DNA of 64,000 nt from Puccinia triticina (taxonomy: Eukaryota > Basidiomycota > Pucciniomycetes > Pucciniales > Pucciniaceae), in NCBI RefSeq assembly GCF_026914185.1, contig NC_070573.1:3155501-3219500 (forward strand). Direction: 5' to 3'. Under the pieces are notes generated by a model. It did not search any database, had not been told where the DNA came from, and saw only the letters and a program-made list of their open reading frames with translations. Shown here piece by piece: positions 20,466 through 31,870 of the stretch. The position numbers were made by a program, and so were the translations under genes. Position 1 is the stretch's first letter, and every line of letters begins with the position of its first letter.

Positions 20466-23400
20466 GGGTCTTTCGGGCTCGGGTCTCTTGGGCCTGAATT
20501 CTGACAGGCTGCCGTGCTTCGTGCGTTGGAGCGCGAAGCAGAGATGCTGGAGGCGTCCCCAGTTAGACATCGCAGAGCACGAGCGATCTTGCTGCGGCCG
20601 ACGGGTTTAGTGAGAAAGTCGGCGATGTTGCCTGCCGATGAGACGAATTGCAGGCGGACGACTTTTGACTGAATTAGCTCCCGGACAAAGTAAAGCCTGA
20701 GGTCCATATGCTTGGTCCTGAAGCTGTTCTGGCTGGTTTGACTGTGAGCCAGATCAATGGCGCCTCGATTGTCGATTCGAATCACCGATGGCCCTTGAGA
20801 TGGATCAGGAAAAACTTCCTTCATCAGGTTGCTCAACCAGGCTAACTCCTTGCTTACGTCCGTGAGAGCTTTGTACTCAGCTTCCGACGATGAGAGCGAA
20901 ACAGTGCACTGTTTGGTTGACTTCCAGGACACTAAGTGATTGTTCCAAGTTACAACGTAGCCCGTGTGCGAGCGACGCGTATCAGGGCAGTTGCCCCAGT
21001 CTGCGTCGACGGAGGCAAGTAGAGGAGACGGGCTGGAGGCGAAGAAAGTGATGCCGCGGTTGATGGTGCCTTTTAGGTACCGAAAGACTTGGACAGCCGC
21101 CATGTAATGCGAGAGCCCAGGATGTTCCAGAAACTGATATAGTTTACTGACAGCGAAAGAGATGTCGGGGTGTGTCAATATACTCAGGTAGTTGAGCGAT
21201 CCGATGAGCGCCCTGTAGTTAACGTTGAGGGGTGTCAAGCGCCGAATGTCAGACTCAGATGCTTTGGATAGGTGCGTGCGAGGATCGAGCGGGCACGAGG
21301 CGCTGGGAAGAGAGGCCAAGTTGAACTCGACTAGCTTCCGTTCCACGTATTGTGATTGATGTAGAGTGAATCCAGACTCCCCGCGATCGAGTTTCATCCC
21401 AAGCAGAAAGGCTGCATCCCCCAAGTATTTGATGGAGAACTCGGAGGACATTTGAGAGCGAAAGGGCTCCGGGTCCTCCCCAACGATGATCAAGTCATCC
21501 ACGTGCGCAAAGATCCAAAGAGGCTTGGGGAGGGAGCGCCAGAATACGCAGGGATCCGCAATCGAGACCGAGAAACCGATGGAGGCAAGAAAGGAGCTGA
21601 GTCTTTTGTACCAAGCCAGAGACGCTTGTTTAAGCCCGTAGATCGCCTTGTTGAGGTGAAGAACAATGTTGTCATCACTTTTGTAGCCAGGGGGAGGCAA
21701 CATGTAGACTGTCTCCTCGAGATCGCAGGTAAGAAAGGCACTTTTTACGTCGAGTTGATGGATTTTGAGTCAATGGGTGACAGCGTGAGAGAGCAGTATG
21801 CGAAGGGAGGAAGGTTTTCCAGTGGGAGCGTATTTCATTTCAAAGTTGAGGCCATAGGTTTGACGAAAGCCCTGCGCGCAGATCCTGGCTTTGTATTCAG
21901 TGACCTGGTTATCCGCGCCCAACTTTTTCTTGTACGCCCAGGTGGAGGGGATGGTTGAGTGAGATGGTAGACAAGGAATCTCTGTCCATACGTTGTGCTC
22001 CCGCATGTTCTGAATTTCCTTGAGTTTGGCGGCCTTCCAATGTTCATGCTCATTGCATCGCATGGCCTGAAAGTGGTTGCTGGGCTCTACTGTCAAGGTG
22101 GAGTACGACACAGGAGCTCGTCTAGGGTGATGAACAATGTTTGAGGTGTCGATTTTGCTTGTGACTTGCGTGGGGTGAGGACCGAGGCAAAGAATTAACC
22201 GTTGTCTAGGGCGCTCAGGTGCCTCTTCCTCATCAATGGACATCCGATTGCTGTTGTCGTCCAAGCTGGGGAGTGGTTCGCCATCGCGCTCTTTGGAAGC
22301 CAGAAGTTCCTCATCTTCATCGCTATCGTCGTTGGATAGAGGGAGTGGCGGATCACCAGAGAAGTCAGGAAGTGGATTGTTGGGACAGAGATCAGAACTA
22401 GGGTTGATGGCGGTCAAGGAGGGGAATTTCGATTCATCAAAGTATGCGTGCTTCGTCTCAACCACCTTTTTGTCCTCTAGACGCACAATCCTGTATGCCA
22501 AGTAGTTGTTGGTGTATCCAAGTAGTATTCCCCCCCATGAGATGGGGTCGAACTTGGTCATCCGGAGGTGGTTGGGCTTGATCACCCACGTCTTGCAGCC
22601 GAAGGGTTGAAAGAACGACATATTGGGAGATTTGCCAAAGAGCTGCTCAATGGGACTTATCTTGCTTTTGCCGAGGGAAGGTAGACAGTTGGTGGTCGAC
22701 ATGGCGGTCAGAACAGCCTCTCCCCACCACTCTTTCGCAAGCCCGGACTGAAGCAACATGCATCTGGTCATGTTAATTATGGTTTTGTTCGCACGCTCAG
22801 CGATGCCGTTGTGCTGGGGGGTGTAGGGTGGCGAGATGTTGTGCTGGATGCCTTCGGCTCAAAGAGTTTCAGACAGAAACTTGTTGCAAAATTTGCCGCC
22901 TCCGTCCGTCACAAATTTTTTGATGAGATGATTAGTTTGCCGTTTGAAGAAAGTTTTGAAGTCAGCGATTGCCGCGGTGGCTTCGGATTTTCGTTTCAGA
23001 AGCGTGACACTGATGTATCCCGTGTGCTGATCCACCAAGGTCAAAAAGTACCTGGCGCCAGCGTTGGTGGCTGGCGTAATGGGTCCAACCAAATTGCCAT
23101 GAACAACTTCCAGGGGATGAGAGGTCTTGTCAAAGTAGCTTTTGAAGGACGTGCGACAGGCCTTGCCCTTCATGCATGTGTCGCAAGCTGCATCGTTGAT
23201 GAGGCTGTGATCAGACACCGCTTGCTTGATTCTGGTTATCCCGGCGTGTCCTAATCTAGCGTGCCACGTTCAAAATGGGGTGGTCTCTTGCAAATGAGTA
23301 CTGGTCACGAGGGCAGTAGTGGTGGCAGGAATTGGGCCGATACTGTCTTTGAGCTCCAGAATATCATTTTGAAGAATATACTTGAAGCTGATGGATCCAT

Positions 23401-25470
23401 TGATTGCAACAAAGCACGAATCACCCTGCCAGGACATGCTGACGGTCTTGCTGAGAAATCTGCCCATGGATAGCAGTTTGCGAGTCAACCCTGGCACGAA
23501 GAGGCAGTCCGTGAGGGAAACAATCCTCCCCTTTGAGTCCACAATGCTGGCAGTACCAATTTTCGTAGCCATGAGATCGATGGAGTTCTTCCCGGTGCTG
23601 ATTGGAGTGTTGCAGTCAATTGTCTCCACAAAGAAGGCCATGTCATTGAAGATGTGATGCGAGGCTCCCGAGTCCAAGACCGTTGGAAGTAAGGAGGGGC
23701 TGGCTGAAAAGAGACTGGCCGTGGTAACATTGGCAAACGCCGGACGCTTGAAATTGGATGTCGATGTTGCGGGAGGTGGTTGTAATGAGGCAACGGTATT
23801 GTGCTGAGTGGGGTTGGTACGAGGCTTCCTGACAGGTCGTTTCTCGGGATGAAGTGCCCAGCACTGATCCTCAGTATGTGCTGCTTCTGGATTGTGTCGA
23901 CCGTTTTGGCAACCAGGAGGAGGCCTGGTCCGGGCGCTGAGTGCAATTGCGGTTTTCTTGGATGGAGATTTTTGTTTGGTTGGTTCCTCCTCTTCAGCAA
24001 TATCCTGTAATTTGCCTATGAGTAGCTCATGATTGTGCATGAGGTCAGGCTGCATAAGAAATGAGTCGGTGAGGGCACGGCGAGAGGATCCAAGCTTGGC
24101 AACGATATATCCGCAAATGTCTTGGCTGTTGCGTGGCTCGCCTATAGCGGCGAAATTGGTGAGGCATTGGTCAAGACCATCTAGAAAGTCGAGCATGTGT
24201 CCGTTGAATCCGAGATTATCCCATGCTGTGGTGCATCTGCTGAATCAATGGGCCGTGTACCTTGAGTACTGGGTAGTGATTTTTTGCCATAAGAGAAAGC
24301 CGTTGTCTTCGTTTTCTTCAGTGACAAGGCTGGGATAGAGTAGATCGCAGATCTTCATGCTGATGACTCCTGCAGCGTCATTGAGTTGCTTTTTCAAGGC
24401 GCGGGCGGGGTTTGCTCCGGGTTCGGTGTTGATTGCTCCCCAAAGGTCCTTGTTTTTCATGAATGTCCGCATGCAAAGGAACCAGAGGGCGTAGTTGGTG
24501 TCTCCCTGTAGAGTGAGGAGACAAGCAAGTTCTTCCTTGGTTGCGACGCTTGATGCCATTTCTTTGCTGCCCTTTTAAGTCGTTCGGTTTTAGGGGTTTG
24601 TTTGTTTGAAAAGCCTCAAGACTGTAAATCTGTGAGAATAGCAAAACTTAAGGGTTTAATTTCATCTTTGTCAGCTCATGGTGATCTTCATGAGAGGAGA
24701 GAGTAAGAAAAGAAACAAGTAACAATTTGTACCTTAAGGGCAGTGGTAGACAACTAAGATAACGGTTTTAGGTGAAACGGCTAAGTATGAGAACAAGAAT
24801 GTGTTTGAGAGATAAGAAAAAGGAAAGGTCCGAGAATGGCACGAGTGCGGTACAAGGTCGTCGCAAGCTGCTGATGATGAAAGCGAAGAAATGAAACTGG
24901 AGTCGATGAGAGGTGTTGAAAAAGGCTGGTCTGAGCTAAGATAAAGGGGAAGGGTTTATGGGCTGATTTGAGCTTGTGTGCAGTCGAAGGGAAGTGGACA
25001 AGAGCTGAGGATGAGCGAAAAGAAGGATTGAGATCAACTATTTAAGCTTCTTGAGTCATGCAGGTGATTCATCTGCGAGACACGTACAGTTGTGTTTTTG
25101 GCCTGGTTTGAGCCACAGGGTCCTGGTGTTTCTTACGAGACAAGCATGGCGTTCGGTTGAATATTGGGCTGTTCATCGCCCAGGGTACATTGTTCTTCCT
25201 GGTTGTTTTGGGTGAGCTCGTCGCCTGGTTCAGACGGTATTTGAAAGGGACTAATTAGTATTTTTATCCAAACCGGTTAAGCTGCATTGGTTGTTGTGAT
25301 ATACTTAGACTTGGGACTGGTTACTTACAATGAGCTGGTCCTGTCTGTTGAGATGGCTTGAGTTGGGCGGCGAGAGACAAGAGAAGTTCTGAAGCTGTCA
25401 ATGGAGATGAAGAAGTGAGGGTTGCTTCAGGGTCTTTCGGGCTCGGGTCTCTTGGGCCTGAATTCTGACA
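20466..25470 (-). mobile_element. Ty1/Copia retrotransposon with truncated 3' LTR
   Basis: A 41-bp sequence that reads TGTCAGAATTCAGGCC on the minus strand is repeated exactly at both ends (20466-20506 and 25430-25470). It is taken as the start of the 5' LTR and the only remaining part of the 3' LTR. The 5' part, about 25470 down to 24650, contains a GCTTAAATAG TATA-like box and a CT-rich leader. Between lies one polyprotein frame in the order Gag, protease, integrase, reverse transcriptase, RNase H, as in Copia. The insertion separates a possible YVH1 start from the YVH1 zinc domain. Confidence 0.8.
20507..24559 (-). pseudogene. Copia Gag-Pol polyprotein, four in-frame TGA codons
   Basis: One frame of about 1,350 codons from the ATG at 24559. 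Order: Gag with a CxNGRHN...H...C zinc-like patch; protease LDSGASHHIFN; integrase HHCC zinc site (WHARLGH...CDTC) and core; reverse transcriptase with DVKSAFL and HVDDL; RNase H ending in SSSEAEYKAL and ADFLTKP. The frame never shifts but is stopped by TGA at 24245-24247, 23270-23272, 22859-22861 and 21770-21772. Each sits where arginine is acceptable. The first catalytic Asp of the integrase is Asn (codon 23093-23095, GGC-AAT, expected GGC-GAT), again a CpG change. The element is therefore inactive though structurally complete in its coding part. Confidence 0.85.
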
Positions 25471-25885
25471 CTCACCGCTGCCCAATCCCTTCAGGCCTTG
25501 GAGTCGAGTGCGAGCTCCGGCGGCTTGACGCAAGCGCGGGTCTCAAAGACGCAGCCGGATGTCGAGGTGCTGGGGAAGCGTCAAGGAGGGATCCAAGGGC
25601 GCAGACTGCGCTGCAAGATGTGTCAACAAGAGCTGGCTGGCCGGGACCACATCCTGTTCCATGCGCCCGGAAAGGGCCAGCAGGCGTTCGCGCCCCAACG
25701 GCAGGACATGGCCCAGTTCCGGCTCGACCAGGTCTCTCCGGACCGCAAGCCGCCCGCCACCGACCCTCCTTGCCTTCCGCGGGTAGGCCTCAGTAACCTG
25801 CGCGTCGCTGTCCCGCCCAACGGCCTCCGAAACCCGGCGGAGCCGGTGGCAACAGCCTCGGACGAAGACTCCGGCACACCCTTGC

Positions 25886-26555
25886 TGTAAATTTTAGGAC
25901 AATGCGAAGCGCGATAACCTAAAATAATGTCGTTTGAATCTGAGCAAACGGCGACCTGACAAGACTTATGAGAACCCGACAACACACCTAAAATAATGTC
26001 GTTTGAATCTGAGCAAACGGCGACCTGACAAGACTTATGAGAACCCGACAACACACCTACACGAAGATTGAAGATAGTAATGAAGACCGGAAAACAAATA
26101 TTAGATCAATGAGTAAATACATGAATGAGAAAGAAATGAGAAAGGTATGAGAATCGTACCTGCGATGACGCAGGGTTTATTTTGTGATTGATTTTATTGA
26201 TGTGATTTTAATGATGAGGGACGCGCGCAAGAGAGGATTGTATCTATATTAGAGAGAGGAAAAGGAATGGGAGGAGTAGGATGATGATGAGGAAAGTTAG
26301 CGGTTAGTTTGGGTAATCCGTAATCTTGATGATGTTGATGACAAAGTGATTCTGCTTACTAGTCTCTTCCTCACGAATAATAAGATGTAAACGCGTGAGG
26401 AAAAGACCAGCAAGGTTGGCGGCGCGGGGAAATGCTTTTGATGTCGGTGGAAAAACGCGGTTAGGGTTATGACCAATACTTTTTCCGATGCTGGTGAGAA
26501 TTGAATATACTTGCTGCGTATTCATAATCAGATCCGGGGTATTCATAATCTAACA
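25886..26555 (-). mobile_element. Solo LTR inside the YVH1-like gene
   Basis: Reads TGTTAGATTATGAATACC...TTACA on the minus strand, so it has TG...CA ends. Flanks are CTTGC and CTCGC, an imperfect 5-bp target duplication. It splits the two zinc halves of the YVH1-like reading frame. No internal retroelement genes are present. Confidence 0.6.
25918..26055. repeat. Tandem duplication, 69 bp x 2, within the solo LTR
   Basis: Two exact adjacent copies of a 69-bp unit starting CCTAAAATAATGTCGTTTG. Being a multiple of three, the duplication also repeats 23 codons in an antisense frame, which is not considered coding. Confidence 0.9.
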
Positions 26556-26881
26556 CTCGCCGCCACATCCACACACTGCTCCTCCTACTTCGTAGAGCCT
26601 CTCAGTTGGATGGGAAACTCCCTCCAGGGTGGCAACTTGTATGGCAAACTCATCTGTCCGGGATTACATTGCGCCGCCAAACTTCGATCGTTCGATTGGG
26701 CCGGCTCGCAGTGTAGCTGCGGCGCTTGGATCACACCCGCTTTCCAGGTCCGTCTCCTCTCTATCTCCTTTCTTTCCTCTCTTTCTCGGCTTGCTTCCGT
26801 CACCTCACAGTTTGACCTGTTTTTCTTGCTTTTCTGCCCGATTCCTTTCAGATTCTGCGGTCCAAAGTGGATGAAGTATAG

Positions 26882-27286
26882 CAAAACTTACCCATCTGCT
26901 TATACATCCATGGCTGTCTGAGAAGGTAGGCTCAAGGATGGGTAATCCTCAATTAATGACCCCGGAAATTAACAAGTCCACGGTCATGTGGCTTTCTTTG
27001 ACGCGTTGACGGTGAGCTACAACACCCTGTCCTGATTCTTATTACTATATGGTGGCAGATGTGGAGGCGATAAATTACTGCAGCCTGGGGCTTATTTTTC
27101 TTGTAGCCAGAGTAACAGCGAAAGTGAGATGTAGGGATTAGATAGAAACAAAACTCTACTCTTTTCTTCGCAGGAAGAAGGCCGATTATCATCAGATGAA
27201 GGAAATCGATCAAGAGGGAGCTGTCTTAGTTTTAGAGAACATTTGTGGCTACTTTGAGCCTTGATTAATAGGATACGTTCGAGAAG
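26882..27286. other. Intergenic, 3' flank of a RING-gene copy
   Basis: From about 27030 on, the sequence resembles the 3' flanks of the RING-finger copies at 43.4, 45.4 and 47.2 kb (CAGCCTGGGGCTTATTT, then a ...AACAGC... stretch). It is therefore part of the duplicated unit. No gene is present. Confidence 0.45.
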
Positions 27287-27860
27287 TTAGGGAGCTATTA
27301 ACAGTATGCAAGTTCTCAGTGCAATTTTAGCTTTACGGAAAGACATTCTCTTTGAATCGTATAGGCGGCGTGAATGGATCTGCACAGTCATTGGAGGCTG
27401 GACCACCTGATAGGACATGGGAGCTAATATGGACGGAGGAAATAGGAGTTGAGTTGCCGTTGTGATTCCTGCTGGTTCGGTTATGATTGTTGGGCAGATA
27501 CTCGGTTGGACTTGCGGTGTGCTTTGATCAACGCGCGTTGCTTCTCCGCGGTCAGCAGGTCCGCGACGCTCATCCTGGGTTCCGAGGTTGTGCGAGTTGT
27601 GTGTTGCCACGCAATAGCAGCTGCTAATTCAGCTTGGTGATCAAGGCCAAAAAATTGCCGAACCTTCTGCACCCATTTTGCTTGGAGGGGAACCATCGTT
27701 GTCTCTCTGGTGGACCCGGCGAGTTCCCGGCGGGAGTCAGACTTTGAAGCCCCCAGCAACGGTCGAGCTCCCTCCGCTGAATCCTTGATAGATACTATAG
27801 CATGTTCGACTGGTGTCCCCGGGAAAGCAGCCATAGCTACCAGGATATAATAAGACTACA
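27287..27860 (-). pseudogene. RING-finger family, copy 1 (decayed)
   Basis: The N-terminal part (27834 down to 27481) aligns in plan with the copies at 43.6 and 47.4 kb: a leader-like start, an acidic/Ser-rich stretch, a WVQKVRQFFGLDHQ helix matching RRFRQWLGLDRS, then a frame change. The C-terminal half is only recognisable in shifted frames and the RING cysteines are gone. The codons aligned with the MQ start of copy 3 read CTG-TAG, so the original start is lost. The upstream flank at 27895-28000 (CAGTTTGTTG...GACTCAACTAGACTCAAGATG) is shared with all other copies. Confidence 0.6.
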
Positions 27861-28129
27861 GGGGCATAAATTCCCAGGGAAAGGCTCTTGGCATAGTCAG
27901 TTTGTTGATCTGCCTGTTCGGTACAGATTAGTGGAAATATAGATACTTGGACTCAACTAGACTCAAGATGAAAAGCTTCATAGCTGACCAAAGTGCTCGC
28001 GAATTTTTGACTTTTGACAATAAGATTGAAGTCCGGTTGGTTGTTTGGGAGACAGTCCTTCATTTTGGCTAGATGGACGAAGTGGTGCCTCTTTGTCCCA
28101 ACCCGATCCCATCATCCGTCGGCCCAAGG

Positions 28130-28894
28130 CATTCAAAAACTTGAATCAAACATGAGACATGAGTTGTAACTTGTAGTCCTTCCGAACTTTAGCATCATTC
28201 CTGTAGATTCTTGTGCACGATTGGCGCGTGGGGAGACAACTTCCCGGCAACTCTAGGCACTTTGGTTTATCCCGCTTGCTAGGTACCAATTGCAGGCAGG
28301 TAAGATGGGAGGAGCTGGGAGGCATCTCCGAAGGAAAGCCTTGGGGACTGTCCATTTCCATACCAATGACCGTGCCACATCTAAATAACTCTAGTGACTC
28401 TCGGATCAAATCACTGGATAAAATTTCAATTCATAGTCATTGTAAAAATCTGAGTTCCCAGATTGACAGGAAGTCCTCCATTCTGTAAAAAAATACATAT
28501 GAATTAAATGGTGCAGGAGCCCAGCTGCATCACTCTCCTCACTACTCAGCAAAGAAAGCCCGCTACAAATGAGACGCTTGGTGATTGGTTTTCCACTGCA
28601 TCAGTGAGTGTTTCTGATCAACAGGATTCACCATGAAAAAAATGAGGGAACTATGTGGCAGGTGATGTGAAGCTAACTCCAGCCTTTACTCCAACCATAC
28701 ACTTAGGGGAAAGCGGTAGGACACCCTGATGATGATAAAGGGGCAATAGTTGGTCAATGAGAGTAATGTTGGAGTCACCACTGGACTTTGAACATATGTT
28801 ACTGAATATCACCTGAAACCTATTCACATCAATTTGTTCATGGTGATTGATCCAGGCCTACTATTCATTGCTCACCTAAAGCGCAAGTCTGGCA
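28130..28894. other. Intergenic, no recognised gene
   Basis: Starts in the 5' flank of RING copy 1 and continues into DNA without open frames of note. GGAAGTCCTCCATTCTG near 28471 resembles the end motif of the MITE at 16.5 kb. Confidence 0.3.
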
Positions 28895-29520
28895 ATGACT
28901 GCACTGAAGACAAGCTCAAGTGGAAGCAAAAGTGAATCCGCCGAGTTTGAACATTGCAAGCCAACCTATGGCTCTTGCGCAGCCTCTGGCGCGACAGCGA
29001 GTCACAAAGAAGGCCAAGCCAAGCGTGATGACCGGCGGCACAAAAAAGGAGACGATCTTGGAGAAGCAGCTGATTGTTGACAAGCTGCAAGCCTCCAGAG
29101 CCAAGTGGTGATCCAGGACCGCAGACTGCGCTGCAAGATGTGTTGGTGCGAGCTGGCCGGACACGACCATGTTATGTTCCATTGCCCTGGCAAGGACCAG
29201 AAGGCTATTGCGCCCCAGGAACAGATCATGGTCTATTTGCGGCTCAACCAGCTCCGGACCCTCTCGGACAAAGACCACGTAATTGTTGCCGAAGTTGTCA
29301 TCTACTATTTGCTTGTCCCCCGCGCGCTTGGATCACGCCAGCTTTCCAGGTCTGTCTTTTCCTCTGTCTTTTCCTTTTTATCTTTCTTCCCTTTCTTCTG
29401 TGGCTTTCGTAAAAAACTGTTCATTTTGACATTTGCTTCTTCTTTCTTTCTTTCCTTTTTTTTCTGTTGATGATTCCTTCTAGAGTCTGAGATCCATAAA
29501 GTAGATGAAATGTAACAAAA
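28895..29520 (+). pseudogene. Second YVH1-like copy, deleted and frameshifted
   Basis: Contains DRRLRCKMCWCELAGHDHVM with FxxPGKDQKAIAPQ, the same zinc half as the copy at 25.5 kb, including an 18-bp identical stretch AGACTGCGCTGCAAGATG. The second half is reduced to AWITPAFQ in another frame, so the CSSYFVEP...CSCG part is deleted. An intron-like segment (GTCTGT...TCTAG) and a degraded last exon (SLRSIK-stop) follow in the same order as in copy A. The retained intron shows it arose by DNA duplication, not by retroposition. Non-functional. Confidence 0.65.
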
Positions 29521-30684
29521 ATTGCCTGTTTTGCAAGCATCCACCTCCCTATTTTGATTTCACCTCTTGCACTCACCCGGCCAGTTCAAAGTTGCACACA
29601 GCCGCGAAGTTTGTTTTTACCACTTGACTTTACTTGCAAAGAACACTATTTCCACACTTCTCACTGCGCCTCCATCTGTTTCCTATGTTCTTTTGCCTTT
29701 GAATATTGGTGCATGCTTATACATACACGGCTTTCTGAAAGGGTAAGGTTACACTTTCCATCCAACTCAGCTAGGTCCCACCTTGGGGGAGCAAATCAAC
29801 CTCCAAAGGAGGGACTTCTGTATTATTTCAATCCTGTGTCCTGAGAGCATTTCAACCTTTGTTGGGCAGTTTTTCATAATCAACATCACACACTTGTCTT
29901 TGGATGCTGTTCCTTCTAGTTTTCATTTCTGTAATGGCCCAAGCTATCTGCATCTTTCTACACTTCTTCTTGGCAGAAAACAGAATTAGTGGGACTAATC
30001 TGACCTAGTTTTTAGACTAAGTCTAGTTTGAAGAGGAGGACCTTTGATCTTTCAATTTGGTTAATGAGAGAGATTTGGAGAGAAACAATCAATAGACACA
30101 GCTTTCCACTCTCTGATAAGCAAGTTTCAGTGAAAGAGTTTACTTGCTGTCAATGTCCTAAGCACCTGTGATGGTATGGGAGTGTTGTATCCTCTGATGG
30201 GTGATCTGGGGTTATCTGGGGGTGTGGTTCTGGGTTTCTGAAGTCTGTGTATCTTCCAGCTGCATGGTGGATCCTGAATTCAAAAAAATTCACAGTTTGC
30301 TTACATAACTAACTATGTACATGTGGTTGGCGCACTCTGTTTCATCTACGTGGTGGTGCGTGCACTTTGAGAAACACAAAACTCTATGAAGGAGTGTAGC
30401 TATTGAAGAGTGACCATCAAGCAAAAGGGTCAAAATGGCATGTGAAAACAGATTATGAAGTCAAATTGAGGCTTTAACTTGAGGCTAAAATTATGTATAA
30501 GAAATGGTGTGAAAATGAGTGATAAAGGCAGACTTTTGGCAAGCTGTGCTGGCTCTAAGGCTGAAAGCAGTCATCACACTGGTATGTTACTGGGGCCTTA
30601 AAAAAGCACAAATAAAATTTAGTTACATTACAGTGTGTTACATGCATAATGGTAAAAGTTATCCAAAACCAAGCAAATTGGATA
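29521..30684. other. Intergenic, no recognised gene
   Basis: Only short frames without domains. The first 200 bp still resemble sequence 3' of the other YVH1-like copy (TGCTTATACATxCAxGGCT near 29712). The remainder shows no defined repeat. Confidence 0.3.
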
Positions 30685-30692
30685 TTAAAAAA

Positions 30693-31184
30693 GGGGGTTG
30701 AGAAATCAACTCCCATAAATTAAAAAATTGACTCCCAAATAGAGTTTACGTTGCGTGAACCGCTTTGCAATGTCTCCCCCGGGTCCTCACAACCAAATTT
30801 TGACCCGGGGGCTTTTGAGGAGTCCAAATTGTAATTCTGCAATGTCAAACGGGAGTCGGGATCTTAATTTGACAAGAAATCCCAGAAAATAGAGAAATTT
30901 TCATGTCTCCTCACTGGAGCATCCAAACACCACCAGACTTTTACAACCATCTAGATACACTTTCTACACAATATTTTGAGATTTACAGCAGTAAAAACAT
31001 CAGGAAGGCCTTGTGGAACAGGGGGTTAATTTGGTGGATTTCCTTAATAGGAAATCCCCAGAAAACTTAGCTACAGTGCTCCAAACACTCCAAAATGTTT
31101 TCTGAAATAATAATACACTATCTAGAACATCTGTTTATCTTCACGGCATTAGCACACCTCAGGGACACCTTGTGTAGCCAGGGG
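30693..31184 (+). repeat. Left terminal inverted repeat of the foldback element
   Basis: Carries the GGGGGTTGAG terminus, a CCCCCGGGTCCTC...GACCCGGGGG internal inverted pair and the first of the roughly 160-bp subrepeats. It is the reverse complement of 42639-43131 with scattered changes. Confidence 0.8.
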
Positions 31185-31870
31185 GGTGATTTGGCGGATT
31201 TCCTGCAAAGGCAATCTGCCAAAACCTTATCTATGGTGCTCCAAAGGGCCCCAAATTTTTTCTGCCATAAGAATATACTTTTTAAATCATTTTTTGAGCT
31301 TCATGGCATTGGCACACATCAGAGACACCTTGTGTAGCCAGGGGGGGTGATTTGGTGGATTTCCTACAAAGGCAATCCGCCAAATCCTTATCTATGGTGC
31401 TCCAAACACCCCCAGATTTTTTTTCCATGTTAATAAACTATCTAGAAAATAATTTAAGCTTCATAGAGGTATTAAACATCAGGAAAACCTTGTATAAGTG
31501 GGGGGCTAATTTGATTTCCTACTATAATTAGCCCCCTGCTTATAGAAGGTGTTCCTGATGTGTAATACCTCCTTGGAGCTCAACATATCTTATAGAGAGT
31601 GTATTAATATGTCGGAAAAAATCTGGGGGTGTTTGGAGCACTGTAGCTAAGGATTTGGGGGATTGCCTTTGTAGGAAATCTGCCAAATCAGCCCCTGGCT
31701 GCACAAGGTGTCCCTGAGTTGTGATGATGCCGTGAAGCTCAAAATATGTTTTAAAAAGTGTATTCTTATGGCAGAAAAAATTTGGGGCTGTTTGGAGCAC
31801 CGTAGATAAGGTTTTGGTAGATTGCCTTTGTAGGAAATCCGCCAAATCACCCCCCTGGCTAGAGAATGTC
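31000..31870. repeat. 160-bp subrepeats arranged as a palindrome
   Basis: Four forward units, each marked by CCTTGTGTAGCCAGGGGG and GGTGATTTGGCGGATTTCC, start near 31007, 31167, 31329 and 31487. Around a centre near 31516 the order reverses and two to three units follow on the opposite strand, up to about 31868. The fourth unit is altered (CCTTGTATAAGTGGGGGG). Confidence 0.75.

Larger units (their letters stand above)
25471..26881 (+). pseudogene. YVH1: YVH1/DUSP12-like phosphatase C-terminal zinc domain, interrupted
   Basis: The first half encodes RLRCKMCQQELAGRDHIL...FAPQR, matching the first zinc-binding part of YVH1/DUSP12 (RCxxCRR...ILxH...FxxxR). After a 670-bp solo LTR the second half resumes at 26556 with CSSYFVEPLSWM, a C-x-CG pair and GAWITPAFQ, then a 104-nt intron (GTCCGT...TCAG) and the last exon ILRSKVDEV-stop at 26852-26881, which matches the family's end. 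YVH1 acts in late 60S ribosome maturation through this zinc domain. Joining the two halves across one copy of the putative target site leaves a 1-nt frame difference, and the phosphatase domain is missing, so this copy is broken. Identification rests on motif recall, but two separate zinc halves and the exact C-terminus agree. Confidence 0.75.

Noticed and set aside
21452..21958. 168-codon plus-strand frame within the Copia element
   Set aside because: Antisense shadow of the reverse transcriptase frame.
25623..26054. Minus-strand frame containing a perfect 23-residue repeat
   Set aside because: The repeat is produced by the 69-bp tandem duplication in the solo LTR; the rest is antisense to the YVH1 zinc domain.
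25918..26055. CRISPR-like array
   Set aside because: Only two directly adjacent copies without spacers in a eukaryotic genome; it is a plain tandem duplication.
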